Notes: generated from the sequence alone by a model not told the origin. Shown: positions 44,910 to 56,993, numbered from the stretch's first letter. The stretch is 64,000 nucleotides of DNA from Acanthamoeba lenticulata (GCA_002179805.1 NAVB01000080.1:1-64000); one strand, 5' to 3'. Translations and numbers: made by a program.

Positions 44910-47540
44910 ATGATGGCATCACTCCCTTCAGTACCGGCCAAGAGGCTGCAGCGCACACACCACCTCATGCTCCGCCGACTCAGCCTGCCCTCTTCTTCTC
45001 TGCTTCCTTCTCCGCGCACACCCCTCTCCCCCATCGTCCATCGACCGAGCACCCGACGCCGCCACCAGCACATGCTCGCCATAGACGGCTGGCTCCTGCA
45101 CGTAGCCAGGCAGCCTGACGGCTCCCTTCGCCTGCACTTTGAGCATGAGTCGTGCGGCTCTGCCGCCGTCTCCGCCTCTGCCGATTGCCCCAACGAGGTA
45201 CACCACACCCCCTTCTTCTCCTTCTCCAACTCCTCCTTCTCCCATTTCCAACCCCATCTCCAAACGGGCGCCCAACTACACAACGCGCGCTCTGGTGGGC
45301 GACACCCATCTGGGTGTCGTTTCCGTAAACCGACCCCCCTCTAAGAAATTTCGCGCTGTGGGAATGTGGGCAGGTGGTCCTGCGCTGTAGTGGCGGAGGA
45401 AGGCGTTGCGTCCACGAGGTATCGTGCGAGAAGAGTGCCTCGGAAGTAGACTCGATTTCGAGCGAGGATGAAGAAGTCGATGACGATGATGTCGAAGTGG
45501 CAGCGCCCCCAACCACGGCTAGCCTCGAGAGCGTAGAGTCTGCCGAGTCGGACGTGGCACAGTCAGTCGTTTCGACCCTCCTCACTTCGCTCACCAGCGA
45601 TCAACTCCACGAGGCTAAGAGCCAGCAGAAGAACACCGCAACCACACCTGACCCGGAGAGACGAAGCAAGAAGCGCGTCTGCTTTGCTGAAGATGAGGAA
45701 GAGGAGGAAGAACAGATGGACGAAGATGAGATCCGCCGATTTAACGATGCTGCCAAGAGGAGGAAGCGGTGGAGGGGTGGCGACGTAAGGAGCGCCCTCC
45801 CCCGTTCACCCTCTTCGCCATCTTCTTCGACTTCCACTACTTCTTCTCCCTCGAGCGGGGCGACGAGCGAGCGCTCGAGCGCCATTATCGATCCCACTCT
45901 GGCGGGCATGCCGGCCGAGATTCAGTTGCTCATCCTGCAGCTGGTGCCGATGCTCGACCTCCTCCGTACGCTGCCCCTCGTGTCGCGCCAGTGGAACGAG
46001 CTTGCCCGCGACGACGGCTTGTGGCGCGCGCTCAAGGCCCAGTACTTTGGTGGCCTGCGCTCCGTCCATCCAGCCTTTATGCTGCCGCCTTGTGGCGGGC
46101 CGCCCATGTCGCCTTTGACGCCACCGTCGTTCAGGGACCAGTGCATCGGCTTCCTGAGCGAGCTCAAGGTCCTCCAGCAGAAGCACCATAGGCGCCTCTA
46201 CGAGGAGGAGCGCAGCTACCGCCAGCACCAGCTCATCTGGGGCTGCAGCGGCGGCCATTCGAGCTTTGTTCACGACCTCTTCCGTTACCACGACGCTCTC
46301 CTCGACGTCAACATGCTCTCGGCCTCGGGCAACCACGCCGAGCGCACGCCCCTCATGGTCGCTGTTGGTACGTGCCTCCTCAAGATCTCTCTCTCTCTCT
46401 CTCTTTCTCTTTGGCCCGGACTTAACGTCCCCACGCCTCAATACAGCCGCTGGAAACGACGACGTGGCCGCGTTCCTTCTGCTCGAGAAGCGGGCTGATG
46501 TCAACCGCGCCACCAGCGACGGCTCCACACCGCTCATGATCGCCGCCAGCAAGGGCCACAAGAACGCTGTGCAGTTCTTGCTCGACCAGCGCGCCGAGGT
46601 CAACCGGATCACCAAAAACGGTTGCTCAGGTACACACACCAACTTTCTTATATGGTTCACCTTTTTTGGTTGATCACGTCGCTGCTCGTCACACAAACAT
46701 TTATCGGTCCAGTTCTTCCGGATTTCTGACTCTTCCCCCCCCCCTCTCTTCTACCTTCCACACAGCGCTCATGCTCGCCGCGCTGGCCGGCCACGAGGAA
46801 ATTGCGGCGCTTCTGCTCGAGCGCGGGGCCAATCCGTGCGGCAAGACCGTCGACGGCTCGACCGCGCTCATGATTGCGGTGAGCAAGGGCAACCGCCAGA
46901 TCGTCCATTCGCTCCTGGAGCACACGCGTACGTCATCTGCTCGATACCTCATCCTCTCTTCAGCTCGGCCAGATGAGCTCACCCACGACGTCTCTCTTGT
47001 GCACACATAGCGGCCAACCGGAGATACCAAGTGGTGAACGAGACGCGCAAGGACGGATGGACCGCCCTCATGATCGCCTCCACCAAGGGTGAGGAGGAGC
47101 TCGTGCGCGTCCTCGTGGAGCACGGGGCCGAGGTCAACAAGCGCAAGACTGGCGACGGGTGCACCGCCCTCATGTTTGCCGCAGCCAAGGGCCACACCGA
47201 GATCGTGCGTTTCTTGCTGTCGCACAACGCCGATGTGAATACACGCAACCGGTACCCACTCTCTCCTCCCTCTTCTCCTTGCTTCAGATCTGTTTCTTCA
47301 TGTACTGCGGTTGTTGCTCACCTCATCTTCTGTTGACACAGGGACGGGTGGTCAGCGTTGATGATCGCTGCGGACTGGGGCCACAAGGGCTGCGTGGAGG
47401 TGTTCATCGAGCACAAGCACCTCTTCACGGCCAACGGGCATCCCTTTGGTCGAGTCAACCTGCGGATGGCTCTCATCGTGTCCTTCATGAAGAAGTACTA
47501 CGATATCTTCTCGCTCCTCCTTCAGGTCGGCCCGCAGTGA
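44910..47540 (+). CDS. F-box / ankyrin-repeat protein
   Basis: Probable substrate adaptor of an SCF-type ubiquitin ligase. The ATG is at 44910 (second ATG directly after). Exon 1 joins exon 2 at about 45198/45375 to give NEVVLRCSGG. A Ser/Asp-rich acidic region with a basic patch (RRSKKRVCF) leads to an F-box (MPAEIQLLILQLVPMLDLLR, LVSRQWNELARDDGLWRAL). About six to seven ankyrin repeats follow: RTPLMVAVAAGNDDVAAFLL, STPLMIAASKGHKNAVQFLL, ALMLAALAGHEEIAALLLE, TALMIAVSKGNRQIVHSLL, TALMFAAAKGHTEIVRFLL and WSALMIAADWGHKGCVEVFI. It ends LLLQVGPQ. Introns tend to fall inside repeats. The substrate is unknown. Confidence 0.85.
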
Positions 47541-47945
47541 CGACCGGCCACAAACATTTTCTTCTTCTCCTCTGTACAAATCTCTCTTCTCTCCTCTTCT
47601 CTATTCTATTCTCTTTCCTTCATCTCGGCTCGTCGGCCTTCCACCAGCAAGCCGACAGATAGATAAATAAGAGTATTTATTTCTGTAAAGAAAAATAATA
47701 AACGGATAAAATAATTATAATGGTTTGTTTTCCACAGAACGATCAACAGCTTCTCTTCTCTCGGCGAAGCTTCGCGGGAGGGAAATGCAAATGGGCGCCG
47801 GTTCAGTTTGCGCGGGTAGACCCTCGCAAGGGTCCTTGCAACCTCGGGGTTGCGTCCGTCGTCCCACCATTCCCACCACGTCATTGTCACACAAAAGAGC
47901 TCACATTGAGCCTCCAGGGGACAAGCAACATCACACACCCTCAGA
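47541..47945. other. Intergenic interval, F-box gene / four-TM gene
   Basis: About 400 nt. 47660-47735 is strongly A/T-rich (likely 3' flank of the F-box gene). The remainder is of mixed composition and presumably carries the promoter of the downstream gene. A short inverted repeat CCCTCGCAAGG lies near 47820. No gene seen. Confidence 0.4.
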
Positions 47946-48971
47946 ATGATGGGCACAGCGCAAGGAGATGTGAGGAGGGCGCTAGGCGCAGGGGGAGAAG
48001 GGGACTTGACCGCCTCCAGTCGGTCGTCCATCGAAGAGGATCCCATTGTAGCTGACACAGGCTTCAAGCGACGAGTGAAGCGGGTGCTGGGCCTGTTGGT
48101 CTTCAGACAGAGCTATATGGAGCTGGCCCACGTCAAGATAGAAGCAGCCGAGAGGTACCCCTCTCAATATGTTCTGCAGAGCTTCCCACTGTGTTTGAAA
48201 GAGCGAAACGACGCCGCATTCTTTGTTGCAGGAGGGCCAGGTTAGTGGGCGAATGGCAAAACTACGGCGTGCTGATGGCCCTCATTGCTGGCTTTGCGGT
48301 ACAAATCTACATGGTACTCGTTCCTCCTACGTGGATTCTCTGCGCTCCCAGACCCTCACACAACCTGAGGGGTGTAGGACCCACCCCAAACAAAGGTGGA
48401 CGACAACGAAACCTGGAAACCCACCCTCTTCGGTGCGCATCGCGCTCTCGCTATGTTTCCGTTTGGCGTAGTGTTTGCTTAGCGAGGAGTGGCTTGCAGG
48501 AATCTTCATCATTGTGGCTCTGGCATCGAACTTTTTCGGAATCCTGCTCACCCTCACGTTCTATCGCGTACTCAACGGCGTACCTGAGGAGAAGAACAAG
48601 AAGTTCATCCGCTCCTTCTCATTCGTGCTCGGTATTCCAACCTTGTTCCTGATGCTGGGCGTCATCTCTTTCTGTGCTGCCATGGTGGTTGCTGCCAATT
48701 TGCTCTATGATCGGGTGCCTTTCCTCTACCTTCCCGTGTAGCTGGTATGAAGCTGTCAGCTAACCTGCCGTCCTTGCCCCGTCCACCTCACCAGGCGATC
48801 TTCATCTTCATCTGCTTCCTTACTGGGACGATTTGCCTAGTGTGGTTGGTCATCCAAATCTACACGCCCATTGCCATGCGAAACATCAAAGACTCAGCTT
48901 CAAAGAAGCCGTCTCGCCTTGACGATGCGCCCCCAAGCTTTCGTGTGGCTTCGACCGTGGCCCGAGGATGA
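47946..48971 (+). CDS. Four-TM membrane protein, unrecognised family
   Basis: About 235 residues from four exons. A basic cytosolic N-terminus (ATG 47946; KRRVKRVLGLLVFRQSY) leads to helix 1 (YGVLMALIAGFAVQIYM). Exon 2 ends at ATG|GTACTC (about 48313) and exon 3 begins after GTAG near 48471, giving CLLSEEWLAGIFIIVALASN. Helix 2 (IFIIVALASNFFGILLTLTF), helix 3 (SFVLGIPTLFLMLGVISFCA) and helix 4 (AIFIFICFLTGTICLVWLVI) follow, then a short basic tail (KPSRLDDAPP). No family recognised. The four-helix plan with a conserved Glu-Trp before helix 1 is loosely reminiscent of small channels, but I do not assign one. Confidence 0.6.
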
Positions 48972-49108
48972 GCTTGAGCCATTGGAAGCCAAGTCTTAAT
49001 TAGGACAAGAGATTACCTTTCTTGGGTGTTACTGCAACCTTGAAACGCGCTGGCTGGCTCTAGCCGTTTCATATTCATGAACGTCCTTCCCATCGAGAAA
49101 CAGATGCG

Positions 49109-52100
49109 ATGACGAGTAGGATGGCTGGGACACCCTGGCCCTTCTTCCTCCTTCTTCTCTTTCTCACAACAGGCCAATTTTGTTCGGTGTCGGCCCAGCA
49201 GCTGTGCACTATCCTGGCCGGAGCAGAGTGCGGCTATGGCGAGGGCTCAGTGCCACCAACGGTACTACGCTTGGTCGCGTCTGGCTGGTTAATGTGAGGC
49301 TGACGCCAGAATGTTACCTCCAACCAGACCAGTGCGCTGGCCATACAGGCAGATCTCCAAGAACGCTACTCAAGTGCGCCGCAGTTCGGGCCCACCTACA
49401 ATTGGAACAACAACTTCACATTTTCTCAAGACACAACCATCGCTTTCTCATACATCATTTTCGACTTTGCGTACACTGCGGATAAGCGACTTTTGATTAT
49501 CCAGCTCAATTACAATGAGGCACAGACCCTTTGCCCTGCGGTTCTAGATGGCCAAGAAGTACAGGTTAACATTATCACTACGTTCTCCTTGTCTTGTGTG
49601 AGCCCTTCCCCCACTGCATCCATCAGTCTCTCTCCCACGCCGTCCTCCTCCACTTCACTTTCCCCCACTCCCTCCATCTCGGTATCTACTTCGCCGACGC
49701 CCTCAACTACGCCTCCTATCACGCCTTCTCCCTCTGTCACCCCTTCGATTACTCCTTCTCCCTCCCTCACGCCCTCGTCAACCCCCTCCGCGACGGCCTC
49801 CATTTCGATTTCGCCCTCGCCCACCTCATCGCAGTCCATCTCGCCTACGGCCTCTGTGTCGCTCTCGAAATCACCCACTCCCTCGGTGTCGCAATCCAAC
49901 TCTCCATCTTCTTCTTTTACACCCTCCAACTCGCCGTCCGCTTCGGCAAGCCCAACCCGCACCCCTACGCCTTCGTCGACCAGTTCGCGGACGCCCTCGC
50001 CCACGGCCTCCATCTCCATCTCACCCAGCGCCTCTGTTTCGCCCAGCGCGACGCCCTCAGTCACGCCCTCCATCTCGGTGACGCCTTCGGCCTCGTTGTC
50101 GCCGTCGGCCTCGTCCTCACCCTCGGAGACGCCCAGCAACTCGCCCTCTGTGACGCCGTCGCGCTCGGCCTCGCCCTCAGTGTCGCCTTCACTCTCTGCC
50201 ACTCCGAGCGTATCGAGCAGCCGCAGCGCGAGCCCGACGCTGTCACCGACTGCGACGCCTACGCCCACCACGTCGCCGACCCCGTCGTCCACCGGCAGCG
50301 TAACGCCCAGCAGGTCGGCTACACCGTCGTCCACGCCGTCGCGGACGCCCTCGCCCTCGAACTCGCCCAGCGCGTCTGCGTCTCCCTCCCCCACGCCCTC
50401 GGTCTCGCCTTCACCCTCGGCCTCCGTGAGCATCACGCCCTCGGTTTCAATCTCGCCGAGCACGTCGCCGACGCCCACCAACACGCCGAGCAACACACCC
50501 TCGCGCAGCGCCTCGCCCTCGGTGTCGCCCTCCATCTCCCAGAGCCCGTCCGTATCGCCGAGCCCAACCTCGTCGATCTCCCAGAGCCCCACCAGGTCCG
50601 CGACGCCATCGGGATCGCCGTCGGTATCCAACACGCCGTCGGGTTCGCCGTCGCTCTCCAACACGCCATCTGCCTCGCCTTCGGCCACGCTCTCGCCGGC
50701 GGCAACGCCCAGCACATCCGCCTCGCGATCGCCGACACCCTCCCTCTCTACGTCGCCCTCGCCCACGGCGTCGGTGTCGCGGTCCTCTTCTCCTTCGCCG
50801 TCCATCTCCACCAGTCCGTCGACGTCGTTCATCCCACCGACCCGATCCCCGACCCCGTCCATCACCTCGTCACCGTCGCCCTCGTCCAGCATCACGCCGT
50901 CGCAGAGCCCCACGAGGTCGCCCACGAGGTCGGCCACGCCCTCAGCGACCCCATCGACGTCGGTGTCGCCGTCAGCGACACCCTCCATGACGTCGACACC
51001 GTCGTCGACGCCGCTAGTGAACAACACGTGCATGTACCAGTTCCGGGCCCTCTTCATCCAGTCAACGCCGTTTGCCTCGCTCGGGTCCGACGCGGAGCTC
51101 TACGACGCGCTGACCAACGAGTGGAGCTCGAGCTACCTTTCGCCTGGAACAACGTTCTCCATCTTTGTTTCAGCGTACACCACCAACGCCACGGCCGTCA
51201 GCTTCGCCTACAGCATTTACTTCACGCCGGCTTCGGAGAGGACCAATGTGGGCAACAGCATCTTCGGCGCCTCGTTCCAAGCGCTCCTCAACGTCACGCA
51301 GTCCGACCCCGGCACCTCGCAGGTGAGTCTTCAGACGCGATTCTCGGGTCTCACGTGCTTTGTGCCGCCCTCGGCCTCGCCCACCATCTCGATCACACCT
51401 ACCATCTCAACCTCGCCCTCGAAGACGCCATCGCGTACGCCGACGCCGACGGTAACGCCGACGGTGACGCCCACTGTGACGCCCACGCCGTCGCGCACGT
51501 CGACGCCTTCCCCGTCGCCCACCGTGACGCCCACGCCGACAGTCACGCCGACGACCTCCCGGACCGCCATGCCGACGCCCTCCCCGACTCAGACGCCGTC
51601 GATCTCGGTCAGCCCGTCGCCTTCGCCGAGCGCGTCTGCGACGATTTCTCTGACGGCGTCGCCTTCCATTTCACGAACCGCCACGCCCTCGCTGACGCCA
51701 TCGATTTCGGTCAGCTTCACCGCCTCGCCGTCCTTGTCCTTGATACCCTCGCCTTCGACGTCGCCATCGACGAGCGGTACTCCGTCGCCCTCCATCTCGC
51801 TCACCCCAACGCCGTCGCGCTCGCCCACATCGTCCCCGAGCCCGACGAGCTCGGTCTCGCACTCGGCGACGTCGAGCGTTACACCCACGAGGTCAGTGAC
51901 GCCCTCGGCGACGTCGTCCCCGTCGGCCACGATGTCGCCAACGCCGACCCGCTCGACCTCGCCGACGCCATCGCCTTCGCGTGCCAACGCCACGATGCTG
52001 ACGGGAGGCGGCTCGGACATGGGCATCATTGCGGCGGGCGTGGCGATTCCCCTCAGCATCGCCGCGTTGGCCGCTCTCTGTGCCGTCGCGGCGCTGCTGG

Positions 52101-52312
52101 TCTACAAGGCCAGGAAGGCTCGTCCGCCGAAGATCGATCCCAACGCCATCGAGCTGGACTCCATCGCCATGGCGCAGCAGTCCCCAATCTACGCGGACCT
52201 CACGCAAACGTTCTCCAACAACCTGTACCAGCCCTCGGCTCGCGGGGGCGAAGACTCCACCTTCCGCGACGACGCCTTCCAATTCAACAGGCAGAACTGG
52301 GAGACTGCGTAG
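49109..52312 (+). CDS. Giant Ser/Pro/Thr-rich (mucin-like) type I membrane protein
   Basis: Cell-surface protein of about 1,010 residues. A signal peptide (WPFFLLLLFLTTGQFCSVSA) precedes an N-terminal globular domain with several N-glycosylation sites. A Ser/Pro/Thr repeat of about 450 residues follows (SPTPS, SPSVTPS, SASPS units). Then come a second globular region (51015-51360, CMYQFRALFIQ to GLTCFVPPS), another SPT repeat, one membrane helix (GIIAAGVAIPLSIAALAALC) and a cytosolic tail with tyrosines (SPIYADLTQTFSNNLY). Exon 1 splices at about 49260 (PPT) to NVTSNQTSA at about 49312; the rest is one exon. An adhesin or O-glycan scaffold is likely. Two other frames are also open across the repeat, a codon-period effect. 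Confidence 0.75.
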
Positions 52313-52558
52313 GCGGCGGAGGAGAAGAGATAGTGAGAGAGCGAGAGAGTCGTTTGGCCACACACATTTTTGTCATTTTTTTTAAATCTTCCCTTCCTCA
52401 CCACCCGGCCACGAGCTGCGTGGCGCACTGCGTGGTGCACTAGAGCTGCTATCTTCTTTCTTGCATTCAATTGACAAATATCAACACCAAAATCAGCACA
52501 ACTTTACTTTTCACCATTTCTATTTATTTATTCATTTTTAATAAACAAAAAGTGTTGC

Positions 52559-53863
52559 TCACTGGCCGCGCCCGGGAGTGACCTCAATGAGGTCGTCCCG
52601 CTGCTCGAGCGCCACGCTGCGCAGGCGCAGGTGCTCGGCGAGAAAGGCCATGACGTCCTGCATCTCGTCCTTGCTTTTGACCATGTCGTGCGCCTTGTCG
52701 TACTCCTTCCATCGCACGAGCTCATTGGCCCGCTCGCGCGGGTAGCGGCTCCGGACGTAGACCAGGTGCCGTCGCGCCTGCTCGAGGGGCACCGCGCGGT
52801 CGCGGCGGCCGTGCGTGACCAAGAGCGGCGTCTGGGCCGATGCTGGTGCCGTGCCAATGGGTGTCGTCAGCACCTCCTCCTCAAGCATCGTGCTCGAGAT
52901 GGCGATGACCCCGCCCAGCGGCCTGTCGAGTCCCACTCGGACGGCCGTCACAGCGCCCTGCGTGCGTGCAGCCCGTCACAGCTGATGAGGCGCGAGGCGC
53001 GGCTTCGGACAAAGCGAGCAAGCAAATGGGGGGGGGGGAGGTGCACCTGAGAGAAGCCAAAGAGGAAGACGCGAGGCGCGTCCCAGGCGTATTCGCGCGC
53101 GAGGACGTCCAAGAACTCGTTGAGCAACTGCTGGGCCTTGGCGAGGCCGTTTAAGCGGCGCTTCTCCTGCGCCGTCGGTTCGATCACTGCCCAGCCCCGC
53201 CACAACAAGCGCACTTCGTATGAGATGACTCACCAAATGGCGGGGAGAAGCCTGCGCACGTACAGGAGCCGTCCTCTTGGTTGAACGCAGGGAACCAGCC
53301 GTAGCCCAGACCAAAGGGCAGGTCAAGCGGCGCCCGCAACGCGATGCAGCAGGTCTGCGGCAGCTTCATCGTCTTGGCCAGCGTTTCGTAGTTCTTGGGC
53401 GTGTCCCCTGAGGAAGGGCAGATCAGTCGAGGACGTGCGCTCGTCCGAGCATACAAGACCATTCCCATCATCACTGTCATCATCTTCATCATCATTTCCA
53501 TCACCAAACACACGCACCCAAGCCGTGCAGCAGAATCAAGAGGTTCTCGTGGAGGCCGTCTGGGCTGGGCACGTAAGCAAACGTGCGCAGCAATGCGGGG
53601 AACTTGGCCGGGTCCGGCACGAGGTCCCGCTTGCTCCCCGCGGCCCTGTTGACCTGCGTCACCACCGGCCCGACCTCCGGCATGCTCGTCATGGTGCTCT
53701 TGGCCACAGCCGGTGCTGCCGTTTGGCAGGCGCCCTTGTGCCGAGGCCAGTCACTCTTCTGGCACGCAGCCGAGCAGTACCATCGTGCCCGGCAGCGTGA
53801 GCAACGCAGGGGCTTCTCGAGCGTGCGCCCACAGGCGCCACACGCCTTGTCCACCACCTCCAT
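52559..53863 (-). CDS. MYND zinc finger fused to phospholipase/carboxylesterase (acyl-protein-thioesterase-like)
   Basis: Alpha/beta hydrolase with an N-terminal zinc finger. ATG 53863 opens a complete MYND finger (residues about 8-46: CGACGRTLEKPLRCSRC, WYCSAACQKSDWPRHKGAC). After a linker the hydrolase core follows: ENLLILLHGLGDTPKNYETL (oxyanion region), GLGYGWFPAF, nucleophile elbow VFLFGFSQG, acid in VTHGRRDRAVP and a candidate catalytic His in YDKAHDM. It ends LIEVTPGRGQ. About five introns. The family (LYPLA/LYPLAL) cleaves acyl thioesters or small esters. Fusion to MYND suggests recruitment to a Pro-rich partner. It shares a 102-nt divergent promoter with the coiled-coil VCA gene. Confidence 0.8.
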
Positions 53864-53965
53864 CTTCTCGGCTAGGTCGTGGAAGAAAAGGAGAAGGAAA
53901 ACTTAATTTCCTGTAGAAACCGAAAGCTTTTTTGTGTGCCGTGTAGTCGAGTCCCCACCACTGCA

Positions 53966-56856
53966 ATGGACGGCTTTGGAGGTGGTGGCTACCCGCCTGC
54001 TTACTTTCCTGATCCCTCGCAAGGGCCCATGAACCCCACCATGGGGACGTACGGTGGCCCCGAGCAGCAGCAATGGGGTAACGCGCAAGCGTTCCCCGGC
54101 CCTGGTGGCCCACCGCTCGACTTCACGCCGCTCGACTTCCCCAACTACTACTCTACGTCGGGACCGCCCGCCTACCCCACCACCCCCGCTTGGGTCAGCC
54201 CGCCTGGTTCGCACCCCCCCCCCGCAAAACCCTCTCTTTCTCTTCCCCGCCTCCGTTTCGGTGCATTACTTGAACTAAATTAATACTAAACTTCGCGTCA
54301 CTGGGGCGGCTACACGCAGCGGACTGGCAGCCCCAGGGAACGCTGCCCAAGCAGGCTCCGCCGCCCGCGGCGGGCTTCTACGGCCAGCAGCAGCCACCGT
54401 CGACCATGCTCTACGGCCAGCAGCCGGACTACGGCGTGCCGCCGCAGTCGCAACCGCCGCCGTGGCTTTCGCAGCAGCAACCGCAGCAGCCGCCGCTCGT
54501 CTTTGGCGGTGACGCCCATCCGCCGCTGCAGCAACAGTCGGCTCAGCCGCCGCAGTCGCAGCCGCCGCCGTGGCTTTCGCAGCAGCAACCGCAGCAGCCG
54601 CCGCAGTCGCACTACGGCGGCTCGCCGTTCTCCTCGCCCGCGATGCCCACGTCGTCCTACAACGGCGTCGGCTACGACGCAGGCGGGCCGCCCTTGAGCT
54701 CGGCCCCGCCCTCCTCCGTCTGGGGCCAACCGGCCTCCTCTGGCGGTGGCGGTGGTGGCGCGGCCCCGTATGGCTCAGGCCCGGCTGCGCCGGCGTCCTT
54801 CCACCCGGCGGGCTCCGGCTACGGGCCGCTGGCCCAGCCTCCGCCCTCGCTCGGGATCCCAGCGGGCTGGGAGCAGCACCCCAACGCGCCGCCCTCGTCC
54901 GCTACCGTCTACGGCCAGCTGCCCAATGTGGTGCGCAGGATCGCTCCCGCACGCGCGCCCGTTGGTACGGCGCATGCCTTGTTTGTTCACACAAGCGCCA
55001 AAGCAGCAGCAACAACAACAACAGGGGCAGCAGCAGCAGCAGCAAGAGGAGGACCAGTGGTGGGCGCGCGACGGATGGTGCGATGAGAACGGCCTCTGGT
55101 GGAGCGCGGAAGAGTGGGCCCAGTACTACGAGGAGGAGCGCGTGCGCAAGGTCTGCCCCCCTTCCAACAAGCCAATTGGCCGGAAATGCCCAAAAAAATC
55201 AATAACAAAACAATAATTTAAATTTAAATTCATCATTTTTTCATTTTTTCATTAATTTTCAACCACAGGAGAAGGAGGAAGCGCTGCGAAAGGAGCAAGA
55301 GGAGGTGGAGGCCAAGAAGCGCGAGTTCCTGGAGAAGGCCAAGGAGCTGGCCGCGCTCGAGGAGGAGCAGCGCCGGAAGGAGCGGCGCCAGAAGCGCGAG
55401 ACGCAGCTCAAGCTCGAGGCCGAGCAGAAGAGGCTCGAGGCCGAGGAGCAGCAGCGGCGCGCGATCGAGGAGCAGCTGCATGCGGCCTCCCAGCAGCAGG
55501 CCGACGACGAGGCCCGTGCCAAGCTGCAGGCCGAGCGCGAGCGGCTGCTGGCCGAAGAGGAGGCCCGCAAGAAGGCGCTCGACGAGGAGCGCGAGCGGCT
55601 GCAGAAGCTCAAGGCCGACGAGGACCAGCGCCTCGAGGCCGAGCGCCAGCGGATCGAGGAGGAGAAGCAGAAGCTGATGGCCCTCGCGCAGCAGCTCCAA
55701 GCCAAGGCCGAGAGCCAGAAGCAGGAAGAGGAGGAGCTCCGGCGCCAGAAGAAGGAGAAGAAGCGCCAGGCCAAGGAGCGGCTGCGCCAGCAGGAGCAGC
55801 AGCTCCGCGAGGAGAAGGAGCGGCTCGAGCAGGAGCGGATCGAGCTCGTCGCGCGCGAGCGTGAGCGCCAGGAGGCCGAGGCCAAGAAGCGGGTTGAGGC
55901 CGAGCAGGCCGCGCTGGCTCTCGAGAAGCAGAAGCAGCAGGAGCAGCGGACGCAGCAGGCCGCCCAGTCGCAGAGCGCCGAGCTCGAGAAGGAGATGGCG
56001 CGCCTGCGCCTCGAAGAGGAGGCCCAGCAGGCCAAGGTCAAGGCCGAAGCCGAGCGCCGCCTCGAGGAGGAGCGCCAGAAGTTTGCCGAAATGCTCAAGA
56101 GGAAGGAAGAGGAGCTGGCCGCCCTCGAGCAGGTCATGCGGCAGCAGGAGCTTCGCCTCCAGGAGGAGTTTGAGCGGAAGCAGAAGGCCGCCGCTGAAGC
56201 CGCTGCCGCTGCAGCCCAGCAGGCCTCCGCTGAAGCCGCTGCTGCTCAACAACAGGCTGCCGCCGTGGCGCAACAAGCCGCCCCGCCAGCGCCCGCGCCA
56301 CTGGTGGTGCCCGGCGAGGCCCCGCCTCCGCCGCCTCCCGCGCCCGCTGCGCCGGCCCCTCCGCCCATGGCCCCCGCTGCGCCCATCGCTCCCAAGGCTG
56401 GCGGCGGCTCCAAGCCCGCTGCGCCTGGTGCGTCTTCACTCACGCTTGGGGACATTTGAGGCCCTTCTCACTCACATCTTGGAGGGCTGAGTGCAGTCGA
56501 GGGAGGCTCGCTGATGGACCAAATCGGCGCCGTTGGGGCCTCCAAGCTGCGTCACGTCTCTGCGGAAGAAAAGGAGCAACAAAAGGCATCATCGCCATCT
56601 GCCGTACGCAAGCGCCCCATCAGAGTGTGTAGTGTGCGGTGTAGCCAAGGAGACGCTCCTCTTGCTCACGCCGGACAAAACAGGATTCTGGGGACTTCAT
56701 GAGCTTGATGATGGCCGCCATTGGCTCGCGAAGGACCGCCATGGAGTACGATCCTCCCCAAGCATGCGATTTTTGGGTCCTCTTGGCCTGACGCCTACGT
56801 GGCGTCAACACAGAACCAGCGACAGCGAAGGCGAAGACGCTGCCTGGGACGACTGA
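53966..56856 (+). CDS. Coiled-coil / polyproline protein with C-terminal WH2-central-acidic tail: candidate Arp2/3 nucleation-promoting factor
   Basis: Predicted actin regulator. From ATG 53966: a Gly/Tyr/Pro/Gln-rich disordered region, a Trp-rich segment (WWARDGWCDENGLWW), a charged coiled coil of about 320 residues (55270-56200) and a polyproline stretch (PPPPPPAPAAPAPPP). The open frame stops at 56459, but a phase-1 donor at 56428 joins an acceptor at 56496/56497. This gives a WH2 motif (GGSLMDQIGAVGASKLRHV). A second intron (56604-56683) leads to a central motif (DFMSLMMAAIGSRRTAM), and a third (from 56746 to 56813 or 56819) to an acidic end SDSEGEDAAWDD with stop 56854-56856. All phases agree. 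The order matches WASP-family VCA; the coiled coil recalls WHAMM/JMY. Confidence 0.78.
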
Positions 56857-56993
56857 CATGCCCACGGCAGCGCCACGAAGACAGACCGTGCTTCTCCGAA
56901 AAGGCTGCCTGCAATTTTCTTGGTATTTAAACAAGGCAAAGTAAAAACGCGAACCAACGTGGGCCACCACGTTAATCACGGCACACAAAGACG

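Noticed and set aside
49594..52443. A 949-codon second plus-strand frame and a 515-codon minus-strand frame over the Ser/Pro/Thr repeat
   Set aside because: They exist only because the repeat lacks stops in all phases. They carry no domains, lack native composition outside the repeat, and disappear as meaningful sequence at its borders.
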